Shown in pieces: positions 33,467 to 44,038 of a stretch of 64,000 bases of DNA. The position numbers and the translations under genes are program-made. The notes beneath the pieces were generated by a model. The model had not been told where the DNA came from. It made no database searches and saw only the letters and a program-made list of their open reading frames with translations. The number at the start of each line of letters is the position of its first letter. Position 1 is the first letter of the stretch. This DNA comes from Cladorrhinum sp. PSN259 (taxonomy: Eukaryota > Ascomycota > Sordariomycetes > Sordariales > Podosporaceae): positions 124,001 through 188,000 of the forward strand of contig MU867115.1 of the NCBI GenBank assembly GCA_033725935.1, in the 5' to 3' direction.

Positions 33467-35029
33467 ATGGCTTACACAACAGCAGAAGAAGCACTCGAAG
33501 CCGCCTCGTCCCGTTTCGTGAGAAATAACCCCCTCTCCAAAGCGCAGCACGAGCTTGCCTGTCTTTCTCTGCCAGGCGGCAACACCCGGACGGTCCTGCA
33601 TACCGATCCTTTTCCCTTGACTATGAAACGGGGAAAGGGGGCTTATGTATGGGATTTGGATGGGCACAAGTATTTCTTCTCCCTTTTTTTTATTTTATCC
33701 CAATTGTCCAATATACCCTGTCTGATACTTACTTTCTGTTCCACCCCAAATATATATATAAATAAACTTGCCTTCACTCTCTCTCCCCCCCTCTCTCTCT
33801 CTCCTTTTCCCCTCGCCATTATTTGTCTCTTTATTACTCCCATTTCACGTCGAACCCAGAAGTGAAACCTCATCTAATTCACTAGCCCGTTCTTTTTTAT
33901 ACATACATACTGACTGAACAAACGTAGGTACCTAGACCTAACAGCCGAGCTATCCGCCGGCCTGTACGGGCACTCCCACCCCTTGATCCGCCAGATTCTG
34001 GTCGGCACCTTTGACGAGATTGGCGTCTCGCTGGGCTCCACGACCGTCGCCGAACAAGAGTTTGCCGCGTTAATTTGTCAGCGATTTGACTTTGACAAAG
34101 TGAGAATGACCAACAGCGGGACCGAAGCGAATTTGCACGCTTTGGCTTGCGCCAGAGCCTTTACGGGACGAAAAAGGTTTGTCGTGTTCAAGGGGGGTTA
34201 TCACGGTGCTGTTCTATCTTTTCCGCATCATCATAAAGAGGATATGGAAAAAAATGTGGTTGATGGGGAACAGTTCGTGGTGGTGCCGGGGTATAATGAG
34301 TTGGAAATAGCGAGGGGATCGATCTGCGAGATAGGGAAAAGGGGGGAGCTGGCGGGCGTGTTGGTCGAGGCTATGCAAGGGGCCGGTGGGTGTATCTTGG
34401 GAGGGAAAGAGTTTTTGCATGGGGTTCAGGAGGAGACGCACAGGTGGGGTGGGGTGTTTATTCTGGATGAGGTCATGACGAGTAGGCTTGCGCCTGGTGG
34501 GTTGGGGAGGGACTTGGGGCTGAAGCCGGATTTGGTTACGCTTGGCAAGTACCTAGGTGGTGGACTCGCGTTTGGATGTTTTGGTGGAAGGGAAGAGTTG
34601 ATGGCTGTGTATGATCCGCGGAGCGGGGTACTGGCGCACTCGGGGACGTTTAATAATAATACTCTTGTGATGAGGGTTGGGTATGAAGCGTTAAAGGGGG
34701 TTTATACGGATGAGGTATGCAGGGAATTTAACAAAAGGGGGGATGGATTGAGGAGAAAGCTGGAGGAGTTGGTGAAGGGGACAAGGTTGAGTGTTACGGG
34801 GCTGGGGTCACTGATGACTTTGCATTTTACTGAGGAGGGTGAAAGGGGAGGGAATGAGAGGGCGGACTTGAGGGACTTGTTCTGGTTTGAGATGTTAGAG
34901 GAGGGTTTTTGGATTACGAGGAGGGGGATGATTGCGTTGATTTTGGAGACGAAGGAGGAGGAGTTGGATGGGTTTCTTGAAGCCGTTGGAAGGTTTTTAC
35001 AGAGACGCATGGCCATCATGGGTTTGTGA
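33467..35029 (+). CDS. Class III PLP aminotransferase (glutamate-1-semialdehyde aminomutase-like)
   Basis: PLP-dependent transaminase of the acetylornithine/GSA-aminomutase fold. Two exons, 33467-33669 and 33928-35029, give 434 aa, the family length. The frame joins D-G-H-K with Y-L-D-L-T-A-E-L-S. Key sites: T-N-S-G-T-E-A-N-L-H-A (cofactor phosphate loop), F-K-G-G-Y-H-G-A, I-L-D-E-V-M-T-S-R (Asp binding the pyridine), and catalytic K275 in T-L-G-K-Y-L-G-G-G. Fungi do not make haem by the GSA route, so a haem role is unlikely; the true substrate, perhaps an omega-amino or beta-amino acid, is not known. The 258-nt intron is long for this window and carries a CT-rich microsatellite. Exon 2 uses many codons ending in G or T, unlike the C-rich peptide transporter and PIMT genes. 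Confidence 0.9.
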
Positions 35030-35720
35030 AGCAGGAGGATAAGACTTTAATAGAGATTCATGACCAACTAGATGGTTATAGATTGTATTGTCAAAATCTA
35101 CACAATGTAAAGACATTGTTGCGGGTCCATTCGCTGACCTATTTCGTCGGTGCCTAATAGGTCTTTGCGAAGATCTAGGCACTATTACTAGTCCATTCCC
35201 TAGAAGCTCTTCTCCTCTAACCTCACATTTTTAGCAGCGACCGCCTGACACCTAGTGCTCGACACTGGCACGTTCTCACTAAAGAATTCGACAGTCGCTC
35301 AAGAATCAGTCCGAGTCGCAGCACGTCGCGCCATCCGAGCAGCCTCTTCTTAACAGCCAAAACTCTTCGAGATTCCAACCTTGTCTGCTTGGGCTTTACA
35401 TCTTTAACAGCGATCGTCTTCATAGACTTCCTTTCTTTCCTAAAGGTCGTTCTTTTGAAAGTAAGTCTCTTCTACTTCCTTTTTGTTGGGCCAAAGGTTA
35501 TGCAGTGGATAATACGCCCATTGGAGGCTTGTTGGTGCCCTACATAGTAATACTTGAAGCGGTGTTTGTTTGCGACTTCACGTTTGGGTCTAAGAATCGC
35601 CAAAAAAAAAAAAAAAACCAGGGCATGTTCTTTACTCAGGCAACATCACATCTAAGTCACGAACCCAAATTCAAAGACATTAGCTAACCAATCCGTATTC
35701 TCACAGAAAAAAAAAAAACA
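35030..35720. other. Intergenic / probable 5' UTR of small gene, with candidate UTR intron
   Basis: A perfect GTAAGT donor at 35461 and a TCTCACAG acceptor ending at 35706 frame a 246-nt candidate intron just before the ATG at 35721. If used, it would lie in the 5' UTR. A minus-strand frame of 66 codons at 35223-35423 is basic but unrecognised. Confidence 0.4.
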
Positions 35721-36177
35721 ATGCCAACCAACGGCCCCCGCACCCGCCCTCGCTACCGACGCGCCATCGGGTCCTGGCCGCTGGGCACGGCCACCGAGGA
35801 GCTGCTCGATTCCACAATCGAGATACTCCTGCTGACGCTGCGGGCTTGGTACGGCTCAACCAGCCAGGAGATCGTCTTTCGCTGGGACGGAGAAGAGATG
35901 ACGGTGGAGATCATCCCGTACTGGACGGAAGATCCGGTCCCGCAGGGCGTTGAGGCGATTACGTTCGAGGTAAGTTGATGGATGTGTCAGACGATTCGAA
36001 GTGATAGAAAATGGAGAGACGCTGACTATGTTTTCATCCCAGCGTCCGGACCAGCCTCCTCGGCGGATCTCGGAGAGGAGCATCCTCGAACGCCAGTACA
36101 TCTTTCCCGGGGTTTGGCACCGGCCTGGTGAGCAGCCGATTGGTCGGTGGGAGCGCCCTGCAAGACGCAGGGAGTAG
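35721..36177 (+). CDS. Small hypothetical protein, 127 aa
   Basis: Two exons, 35721-35969 and 36043-36177, with a GTAAGT donor, a CCCAG acceptor and a 73-nt intron. Both keep the frame (A-I-T-F-E then R-P-D-Q-P-P). The first exon has a short helical part, T-E-E-L-L-D-S-T-I-E-I-L-L-L-T-L-R-A-W-Y, and a strand-like part, E-I-V-F-R-W-D-G-E-E-M-T-V-E-I-I-P-Y-W. The second exon is Arg/Pro-rich and basic. No domain is recognised. The well-formed intron and the biased codon use argue for a real gene. The start follows a poly-A stretch and a candidate UTR intron; an upstream coding exon cannot be excluded. Confidence 0.55.
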
Positions 36178-36720
36178 GGAAGAGGATATCTGGTTAGAGA
36201 TGGAGAGATTGAAAAGGGGTGTGAAGTCCTCTTGATGGTTTTTTTTCCTACTTTTTATTTTTTATTTTGATATTTCTTTATAAAGGGACAGAGGGGACGG
36301 TGTGATCGCGGCCTTCAAATAGATACCTTGGTATTATGATTGCTTCAACTCTGTTCAAAAAGTGGGTGTGTATTCGTAAAGTGGCTTGCTGCATACATGA
36401 TGGTTTCCTGGTGGACCTACAAAGTAAACTTCATTGAGCCTTGGTTAAGTACATGTAGATCCCATGTGTGACAGTTGTGAAAATAACCTCACACGGTGTA
36501 AACAACATCAAAAACAAATTACCCGTCAAACTCGATTGTAGAACCCGTAACCGTGTTACCTACATGTATCCCATTCATCATTTTGATTCTTACATTCTGC
36601 TAATTACCACATACCTGACCTGGATCTTTAATCCTACCAAAATCAAAACCTTTTCCCACGGCCAGCTTGAACACCATAAATTACAATCTCTTCCTCAAAG
36701 GTGTATCCAACCTTCCAAAT
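36178..36720. other. Intergenic region between convergent genes
   Basis: This lies between the 3' ends of two genes. It is T-rich around 36238-36283. Nothing else was recognised. Confidence 0.5.
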
Positions 36721-37746
36721 TCACTTATCCCCACCCCCTCCTCCACTCACAACACTCGCACTCCCAAGAGGACTCGAATCCTCCGACGTGGTCCCGCCAA
36801 CAAAAATCTCGTCCTCCATTCCATGATCATGCTCCATCTCCATCACCCCGCTCTCCCCTTCTTCTTCTTCTTCTTCTCCCCATGCTTCAAACCTTTTTCC
36901 AAACGAAGGCAAACCAACAGCCCCCAACCCCCTACTCAACCTCTTCACATTCCCCCCTCCTCCTCCTATCCCTCCTGGTCCTCTTTTATTATGCCCCTCA
37001 GAATTCTTGCCCCCCATAACCAAAAGCCTTCCCAGTTCATTCCTCTCCCTCCTCAACCTAGCCTCCGTAACTTTACCCTGCGCTCTCTCCCGCTTTAGCG
37101 TCTCCACCGTCGCTTTCTCCCCTTTCAACTCTGTTCTCGCTTCGTCCCTTTCTATCCGGAGTCGTTTTTCCTGCTGCCGGGACGTGTACAGTTCGTTTCG
37201 GGTCGCCGAGAGGGATACTCTGGCGGCGTCGCGTTCCGAGGTCAAACGGGCGACTTCGGACTGCAGGGCGGCGTGGGAGGCTGTGAGTTTTGAGACTTGG
37301 AGTTGGAGGGCTGATATTACTGATAAAGCTTGCGTGATGGAAGGTGCTGCTTGGGCTGGAAGAGAAGGCTGCGGGGGACGATGCGTTGTTGAGGGTGAGG
37401 GTAGAGGAGGGAAAATGAGGTCCGACATTGCTTCGAGCGAGTTGTGAAAGTCTAGACCCATTTCTTGTTGCAGACCGCCCACGTCGTATTTATCGGCTTG
37501 TGACGGGGAGGCTCCTGAGGTGGGTAGGTTGATAAAGTCATTTTGGAATAATTGTTGTTGTTGTTGCTGCTGTTGCTGTCGTCGTCGTTGTTGTTGATAA
37601 CTTCCCTCCGCTGTGGATCCCCCGGCGGTGAGTCCCAGTTGCTGTTGATGTTGATGAGGCTCCCCCCGCGGCGTTGTGAGCAGTGCTAGGTCAAGGTCAG
37701 ACCCTGCCCAGGCGAACGGGTCGTCATACAGCTCTGTCCCGACCAT
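36721..37746 (-). CDS. Coiled-coil protein with polyQ tract, function unknown
   Basis: Single exon from the ATG at 37746, 341 aa; the frame is open further upstream but begins only at GTG. The N-terminal third is Gln-rich with a run of nine glutamines after R-R-R. A helical heptad region spans about residues 140-240 (S-A-L-Q-L-Q-V-S-K-L-T-A-S-H-A-A-L-Q-S-E and K-R-L-R-I-E-R-D-E-A-R-T-E-L), a likely parallel coiled coil with many charged residues. A Gly-rich basic linker and a Glu-rich acidic tail follow. The arrangement resembles bZIP-like or scaffold proteins, but a canonical basic DNA-binding region (N-x7-R) is not seen directly before the coil. An upstream exon may be missing. Confidence 0.65.
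   Translation of the reverse strand: MVGTELYDDPFAWAGSDLDLALLTTPRGEPHQHQQQLGLTAGGSTAEGSYQQQRRRQQQQQQQQQLFQNDFINLPTSGASPSQADKYDVGGLQQEMGLDFHNSLEAMSDLIFPPLPSPSTTHRPPQPSLPAQAAPSITQALSVISALQLQVSKLTASHAALQSEVARLTSERDAARVSLSATRNELYTSRQQEKRLRIERDEARTELKGEKATVETLKRERAQGKVTEARLRRERNELGRLLVMGGKNSEGHNKRGPGGIGGGGGNVKRLSRGLGAVGLPSFGKRFEAWGEEEEEEGESGVMEMEHDHGMEDEIFVGGTTSEDSSPLGSASVVSGGGGGDK
37555..37600 (-). repeat. CAA/CAG trinucleotide repeat (polyQ)
   Basis: Imperfect CAA/CAG/CGA units on the minus strand encode the Gln/Arg-rich run in the coiled-coil protein. Confidence 0.85.
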
Positions 37747-39658
37747 TTGGTAACCTCTCCAATGCTGCTTGCCGAGTGGCGCGGTTGTCGCGATTGTGGA
37801 GCGCGTATTTAGGCTGATGATGCCAAAACCCGCGCAGCGCAGAAAGAACTGGGTCGCCACGTGTTTTTTTTTCTGTATCTTGCTTGCGCCGCGCTGCTGG
37901 GGTTCGAAGGAATTCTCCACTTGATGCTTCGGACGAGAAATATATCAAGAGAAGATCCCCGGACTGGTGGAGGAAACAAGCTGTTTGAGAACGTTGTCCA
38001 AGTTCTGTTGTCGTCGGAGGATGGTGGAGTTAGGAGTGGCGGGGGATGATGCTAGGGGTGATGACGTGCAACGCGTAGGTATTTCCTTCTCAGTAGCTTT
38101 TAGTCCTTCTTCATCAAGTGATAGAAAAAAGAATGATCCCTTCGTTTCGCTGTAATATCTGTATGAATGCCTCTCAGATGAAGGAGAAAACGAGATGCTC
38201 GCTCCACACCGACAGGAGAGGGGCTTCATTCTTGTCAAGCAAAGACCCAGACTTTGGCTCATGTGATCTCGGAACTTGCCTCCGCAATCCTCGAGGGGAT
38301 TTCTAGCCAAGTTGTGCTACACCAGGATCCCTAGTTTGTTGTTAGTGTTGCAACCTCTTGGCATTTGCCGGAGGGTGTGGGGATGTTTTCCGGGCATCCG
38401 AACCATTAAACACTTTATGATTGCAGGATTTCTTTTGGTTATTATTAAGGGAACTGGTATATATATTTTTATATATACGAGACTCGATTGTTTCTTTACT
38501 TGGTTTTCTTGATTTAATGTTGTTGAGGTTCGTTAAGGGCGGATGAAGATGTCATGTTGCTCCAAGACATGATACCCGAGCTGAACGGACGAGCGGATGT
38601 GAGAGATAAACAATGTATCACCGTATTAAACCTGGATCCTAGATGACAAAACATAAAAGCAACAACATGATTTCTATTTAAAGACTTGCACCATAATAAT
38701 TAGCGAGACTCGGAAATAACCTTTAATACCTTCCGTCACGCCTCAGCAATAACCCCAACAGACTTGTTTCGCTCATAGTTGATATCAACAATTAGGTATG
38801 CCCTGACGGTTCAAGGCCATATAGTTTGTAGTGTCTTGAGGGTCAACTTTGAAGTGCTCGTCCTTCTCTAGATCATTGTCTGCATACCAATCCACAGTGA
38901 GCACAGGCAACAAATTGGATGACATGAAAAGACGACTTCCTTGTAGAGACAACATGAAGAGACGCAAAGAGTTGTCGGCACAGCTTGTGGAGTCTGGTAT
39001 TTCTTGAGACTTAAAAGAGACACCTATATATACAGATCTGTAAAGATTGATATGCACAGGCTTAAACTTCGTGTGCATTGTTCTGAATGACTTGTATGCA
39101 GCTGCCTGTCAGGCTCCAATTGCGGTAAGTATCAACCACGGCAGCTGGTACAGCACGACCAGGCACCTGGAATTTTACTTGAGAAGAAGCGCCAATAGCA
39201 GCTGAAAGGTAATTATTACTTTATTTTTTTGCTCCAAAACATTTCGGTTCCCAGCTGAGCCCCCCACATTTTTCAACATGTTGGAATTACTTGCTTTCTT
39301 GATTTCCAAACAGAAAATCGACAACTTGTTTCTTTTCGTTCTGAACTCGGCAACATTTTTTTCTTCTTCTTTGAAACGTAGGTATCTCTACCATTCCCCT
39401 TTTAACCACACAAAGACCGACTTCCATTCTTTTCCTTTAATTATGAAAGAAAACTCGACGCCCCGCTTCCAGGTTATTACACACCACCCTTCAGCCCTTT
39501 CAACCGCCGGGTGTTCCCCACCATCCAAATCCAAATCCAAATCCAAATCCGGAACTCCGGAATATCCACCACCGACCAAGTCACACAACAGCCACACACA
39601 CCTACACCCAAAAGCGCAATCTGACACATAGTGTTTTAACAATTACAGCCTCCAAGCA
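37747..39658. other. Intergenic region upstream of tRNA-Cys
   Basis: No supported gene. A 97-codon minus-strand frame (38785-39078) starts with ATG and has mildly protein-like composition, but no domain or matching neighbour frame. A short AAATCC-type repeat lies near 39524-39550. The left end contains the promoter of the polyQ gene. Confidence 0.45.
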
Positions 39659-39730
39659 GGACGAATAGCTCAGGGGTAGAGCAACCGGCTGCAGTCCGGT
39701 AGGTCACGTGTTCAAATCACGTTTCGTCCT
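39659..39730 (+). tRNA. tRNA-Cys, anticodon GCA
   Basis: A 72-nt cloverleaf without intron. The acceptor stem GGACGAA pairs with TTCGTCC. The D arm is TAGCTCAGGGGTAGAGCA. The anticodon stem ACCGG/CCGGT encloses the loop CTGCAGT, giving GCA. The T arm ACGTG-TTCAAAT-CACGT is intact, and the discriminator base is T, as expected for eukaryotic tRNA-Cys. A T-rich run directly after it fits a Pol III terminator. Confidence 0.97.
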
Positions 39731-39742
39731 TTTCTTTTTCCT
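39731..39742 (+). terminator. Pol III terminator after tRNA-Cys
   Basis: TTTC followed by TTTTT begins directly after the discriminator base; the T5 run is a sufficient RNA polymerase III stop. Confidence 0.7.
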
Positions 39743-39870
39743 TTCCTCTTACATCACATCGTACGCCCCCATTTTTTTTTGTCTTTCTGTATCGTCGTCA
39801 TAGAGTCCAGATCATCTACCCTTTGAACCTCTACTACTACGTTCATCTAATTGTTTTTTTGACTTACCTC

Positions 39871-41376
39871 TTAATAACCCCTCAAATCAACCCTTCCCCC
39901 TCCGTGAAATAGTAGTCCCCCTTCAACCACCCTCCCAAACTCCATCAAACACCCCTGATACCCCTCCCACATTTTTTTCAACCTCCAATTATACCCGTTT
40001 TTGCTGCTACTACCAGCTTCACTTAGCAGCACCCGCTCCTTACCCAGTACTTGTCCCTCCCAGAGCAGACAAACGCCCTCTAGCGCTTTTATTACTTGCC
40101 ACACTTTGGCTGGCAGAATCAAATCTCTGCATCCGATCCCGGCCATCTTTTCGCACTTTCTCCCCCAGAACTCTACAAACTTTTGGTACTCTTCCACAAA
40201 AGTTTGGAGGGTCTCAAAGACGATGTTTATCTGCTGCGTGTATGGCCCTCTGGACTCCGGGATGGCGAAAGCCGAGTCTATGGTGGTGCAAAACGCTTGG
40301 GATTGCGAGAGGGATTGAGATAGAGTGTGCAAGGCGGACTGGAGGGTTAAAAAGGTTCGGAGGGAGACGAGGTGGGAGGGGATCGAGAGGGGGATTTGAG
40401 GGGGACGGTAGATGGATGGAGGAGGAGGAGGAGGAGGAAGAGGAGGTTTATTCGATGTACCTGTGAGTGGGATAGATTCGGCAGCCGGAACCGAGGCGGG
40501 GGCGGCAGGGGCAAGGAGAGGAGGTGACATCGGGGCGACCGGGGCAGGTTTGGGAGTGGTGGTATTCGGTGCTACCGACGGTGTGGAGCCGATGCCCGTG
40601 CCGGTGGAAGTGCCAGTGGCTGCTGGTGGGAACGTCATCGTTTTACTGGCAAATGAATTGGCAGATTGCAACTGACTTACCTTTACGCATGCCTCCAGGA
40701 GCTTATGCACGACTTCGGCTTTCTCCTTGTCAAGGGTTTTGGCAATTTCTACTGCTTTCTTGCGTAGGTCCATCTCGGCCGGGCATCGAGCGCAGCCCGG
40801 GGTACCGTCTGGCATGGGGGAGGCATCAAGTTCGAGCAATTTTTGCACAAGTCTCGAAGATTTTGAGATCGGAGATGATGGAGATGCAACAGCAGGAGCA
40901 GGTGCAGCGCATCTTGAACCGGACGGAACCATCCAGTTTGGAGTAAAGAATACCGATTCGAAGAAAGCCATGTGCCTCTTGTCGAATTCTTCTTGATGTT
41001 TGTCGCTGGATGACAGTGTGCATGTAGCTTTATTTGCTGCTGCAGAATCACCAGCAGCAGAGGGAACTGGACTTGCCGGCTCGATATCGAGGTCAGTGTC
41101 TGCATGCTCATCGCTTACCGAACCTGAACCGTTGGTTTGTGGATTCAGAGGTTGCTCCTGGGCTTTCTCAGCCTCTTTCCCCTTGTTTTTGTTTTTGGAC
41201 TTTTTTTTTTGTTTCGATGATGATGATGAAGCCTGATTCCGTTTAGAACTTTCTCCATTCTGCTGCGTAGCATCGTTGTTCGCGTTCGGCTTATGTTTCG
41301 GCTGTTGATTAGATTGGCTCCGTTGCTCACCATTTAGCTTGTTGGGGCCCTTTTTTGTTGAAGACGAAATTGCCAT
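39871..41376 (-). CDS. Hypothetical protein with disordered N-terminus and Pro-rich centre
   Basis: Single exon, 501 aa, from an ATG at 41376. Residues 1-80 are Lys/Asn/Gln/Ser-rich and very basic, with K-K-K-S-K-N-K-N-K-G-K typical of nuclear or nucleolar signals. Around residues 130-240 a more ordered region has F-D-K-R-H-M-A-F-F-E-S-V-F-F, a C-A-R-C pair, and a helix with K-T-L-D-K-E-K-A-E-V-V-H-K-L-L. A Thr/Ala/Pro linker contains a P7 run. The C-terminal 170 residues look helical. No family is recognised. A perfect donor sequence (AAG|GTAAGT at 40680) lies inside the frame, but no nearby acceptor preserves frame, so I keep it as one exon. Confidence 0.7.
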   Translation of the reverse strand: MAISSSTKKGPNKLNGEQRSQSNQQPKHKPNANNDATQQNGESSKRNQASSSSSKQKKKSKNKNKGKEAEKAQEQPLNPQTNGSGSVSDEHADTDLDIEPASPVPSAAGDSAAANKATCTLSSSDKHQEEFDKRHMAFFESVFFTPNWMVPSGSRCAAPAPAVASPSSPISKSSRLVQKLLELDASPMPDGTPGCARCPAEMDLRKKAVEIAKTLDKEKAEVVHKLLEACVKVSQLQSANSFASKTMTFPPAATGTSTGTGIGSTPSVAPNTTTPKPAPVAPMSPPLLAPAAPASVPAAESIPLTGTSNKPPLPPPPPPPSIYRPPQIPLSIPSHLVSLRTFLTLQSALHTLSQSLSQSQAFCTTIDSAFAIPESRGPYTQQINIVFETLQTFVEEYQKFVEFWGRKCEKMAGIGCRDLILPAKVWQVIKALEGVCLLWEGQVLGKERVLLSEAGSSSKNGYNWRLKKMWEGYQGCLMEFGRVVEGGLLFHGGGRVDLRGY

Positions 41377-42749
41377 CGGTGAGGATTTGATCGGCGATCA
41401 GGTTTGTTAGTGGGCGTCACTGTGTTTTTGTGCGTGTATGTGTGTGTGTTTTCTCTTGAAAGATGAACAGAAAAAGAAATTAAATATTGTAGATCATGGC
41501 CCCCTCACAGAGTAATGTGAAACAGCAGTGTGGAGTAATATACACATAACATAGTAGGTGGATAGGGGTGGCGAACCTGTAAAATCATCAAAAGGGAAAC
41601 AATGGATACAATAAAATGAAAATGGCATTCTTTTGAATACCATGTTTCATGGGTGGTCCCCTATTTTTGGGTTCAACGGCAATTGAACAAAGTCTTTGTT
41701 GGAAAAAATAACAAGGAGCTTTGTTTCCGTGAACCTTTGTCATTAGCTCATGGGCTCCATCTTGTGTCCATTCCTTCCCCATTGGCAGAAAACGGCCCCA
41801 GTTACCGGGAACTATTTGTGGAGTTCGAAGGGGTCCACGTGTCCTGCAGTCTTTAGTGCCCAGGTGGCGATGATGCCCTCCGTCGCGCCTTCTTTGTTTC
41901 TTCCCGAGGCCCAAACCCGAGTTCGCAGTGCATTCAACGGAACCGAGAAATATTAACTCAAACCCTGTCTGCCACGAGCCTTTGCATCATTGAGCTGTTG
42001 CATCATTGAGCTGTTGCATCGTGCCGGGGGTCCATCACGGGCGCATTGACCCAAAATCTCTGTTCTGTTGCTTTTTGACGATCATCGCGACCGATGAAAC
42101 GTTTGCATGGTATTCGCCGAATCGCTCGAGAGAGCTATGGAACCCGAAAAACGAGTTTTTGGGTCTGCCCAGCAAGGAACTTGGAAGTCGTTGGTCAGTC
42201 AATCTCTGCCAGTCATTGACGCCTTTTTTTTATCAAACAATTTTTTTGTCTTGTTCCCCCGTTTCTTTGTGTATTGTTATCCAACCAATGTAATGTGGCC
42301 AAAACAAGAGATGAGCCGACAGAAGTATTTGCCCGAGACTTTCTTCTTTTATCAGTTTTTTTCAGGCCGGCTCCATCATGGTGTCGGGTCCAGACTGCTT
42401 TTTTCTGATATTCTGATGGAGTCACCTACGTCCCCCCCTGCGGTGGCTAAGTGGAACGTGCCCTGTCGGTAAATCCACCGAGCTCCGTCGCTATCATGCT
42501 TGTGGCCCCTGACGCTAGCGGTTGATGGCAAGCGGAGCAAGCAAGTGGTCCGCTTTGTGAAAAGATTCAAGACTCGAGGGAACGGCTCGTCATGTCGTGC
42601 TTCGGGTCTGGCTCCCGATCTCCAACTCTTTCTTTCGACTCTCGAAATCGCATCAGACCACTGCTCACTTCATCCGGCCGGGGATGAATGGTTAAGGAGA
42701 TCCCACACCGAGAGGCCCAAGCCCCCACTGGCACAAACACATCACCGTC
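41377..42749. other. Intergenic region, promoter side of SAT4-type gene
   Basis: It holds the divergent promoters of the neighbouring genes. A 16-bp unit CATCATTGAGCTGTTG is duplicated in tandem at 41985-42016. No gene was recognised. Confidence 0.5.
41985..42016. repeat. Two tandem copies of a 16-bp unit
   Basis: CATCATTGAGCTGTTG occurs twice head to tail in non-coding DNA; no function is visible. Confidence 0.9.
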
Positions 42750-44038
42750 ATGTCGACCCACGACCACACTGGGCACACCCACAATCAAGGCCCGAACCGG
42801 GGCCCCGCGCTCTTTGCTGTCAACACGGTGGGGGTCATCCTCGCTGGCATCAGCTGCATACTTCGGTGCTATGTTCGCTCTCGGATCCTCAAGTCCTTTG
42901 GCACAGACGATTGGTTGATCGTAACCTCAACGGTATGCTCACTCCCTCTAGAGACAGACACTGTTTACTAACCCCTTATTCTATAGCTCACATTCATCTG
43001 TTACGTCGCCTTCTCTAATACGGGTGTCAAATATGGTACCGGCCAGCACAGGGAAGACCTCGACCCGGAGGATAACCGGAAAGCACTCCGGGGATGGTTC
43101 TTCTGCTACATCTTCTACGCCCTCACAATGATCTTGGTCAAGCTGTCGATTGGCAACTTCCTGCTCCGAGTCACCGTCAGCCGGCTCCATCGGTGGATCA
43201 TTTACATCGCATCCGTCGTCACATGCGTGAGTTGTGTGACCTTCTTGGTCGTCGCCATCTTCCAGTGCAACCCAATCAACTACTTCTGGAACAAGTACAA
43301 TGTCGACGCCCATGGATCGTGCCTCAACGGGAACATCATGCTAGCATTGTCCTACCTTTACAGTGTTTTCAGTATCATCAGTGACTTTACCTTTGCGCTG
43401 CTTCCTGCGTGGGTCGTCAGCCACTTGAACATGGCGAGGAACACAAAGATTGCCCTTATTGCGCTGATGGGAATGGGTTGCGTGTAAGTTCTTTCTTTCT
43501 CTCTACTCTCTAAACTCTTGCCTGCTTGCTTGCAGATGACTAACATGAACCCAACAACAGTGCCAGCGCAGCCGTTGCCGCTCGCATGCCCTACCTCAAA
43601 TACATGAGCTCGGACGACTTCCTCTGGGACACAGCATTCATGGCCATCTGGTCTTCGGTCGAACAGTCCCTCGCCATCACGGCAGGTTGTCTCGCCACCC
43701 TTCAGCCCCTGGTCAAGCTGATCGGAGAGAAACTCGGCATCCTCAGCACGCAGCGATCTCAACTGACCGGGGGCAACGGTATCACCGGCCCATCATCCGG
43801 CCCGAGGACAGGGGGAGAGATTTCGGTCAAGAAGACCTTCAGCAGGCGGACCGAGATGTACAGCATGACAGCCAACGAACCAAGGGAGGGAGAGCTGAAA
43901 TTGCAGCCCGGGCCGTCGGGGTACTCGGCCATGTGCTACAACACGAGTCAGGAGGAGTTGAGGCCGGGGCAGTTGAGTGATATTGATAGTAAGGAGGATG
44001 TGAACGTGTCGTCTGTCAAGTCGAGGGAGATTCCTTGA
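42750..44038 (+). CDS. SAT4/Pth11-type rhodopsin-domain membrane protein
   Basis: Seven-span fungal integral membrane protein of the Rhodopsin_fungal (SAT4) group, related to the Pth11-like putative GPCRs. Three exons (42750-42932, 42987-43483, 43561-44038) give 385 aa, and both introns keep frame (T-S-T then L-T-F-I-C; M-G-C-V then A-S-A-A-V). The family signature is R-S-R-I-L-K-S-F-G-T-D-D-W-L-I, followed by spans with F-Y-A-L-T-M-I-L-V-K-L-S-I-G, then F-Q-C-N-P-I-N-Y-F-W (cytosolic Cys-Pro loop). The next spans are S-D-F-T-F-A-L-L-P-A-W-V-V and, after the second intron, W-D-T-A-F-M-A-I-W-S-S-V-E. No N-terminal CFEM domain and no signal peptide are seen, so it is not a classical Pth11. The tail is hydrophilic. 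Role (sensing or transport) is unknown. Confidence 0.9.

Noticed and set aside
20250..36177. Secondary-metabolite gene cluster formed by the ABC transporter, SDR and aminotransferase genes
   Set aside because: There is no PKS, NRPS, terpene cyclase or pathway transcription factor between them, and spacing and orientation are ordinary.
38785..39078. 97-codon minus-strand frame starting with ATG
   Set aside because: No domain, no splice partner and no neighbouring context; kept only as a remark on the intergenic region.
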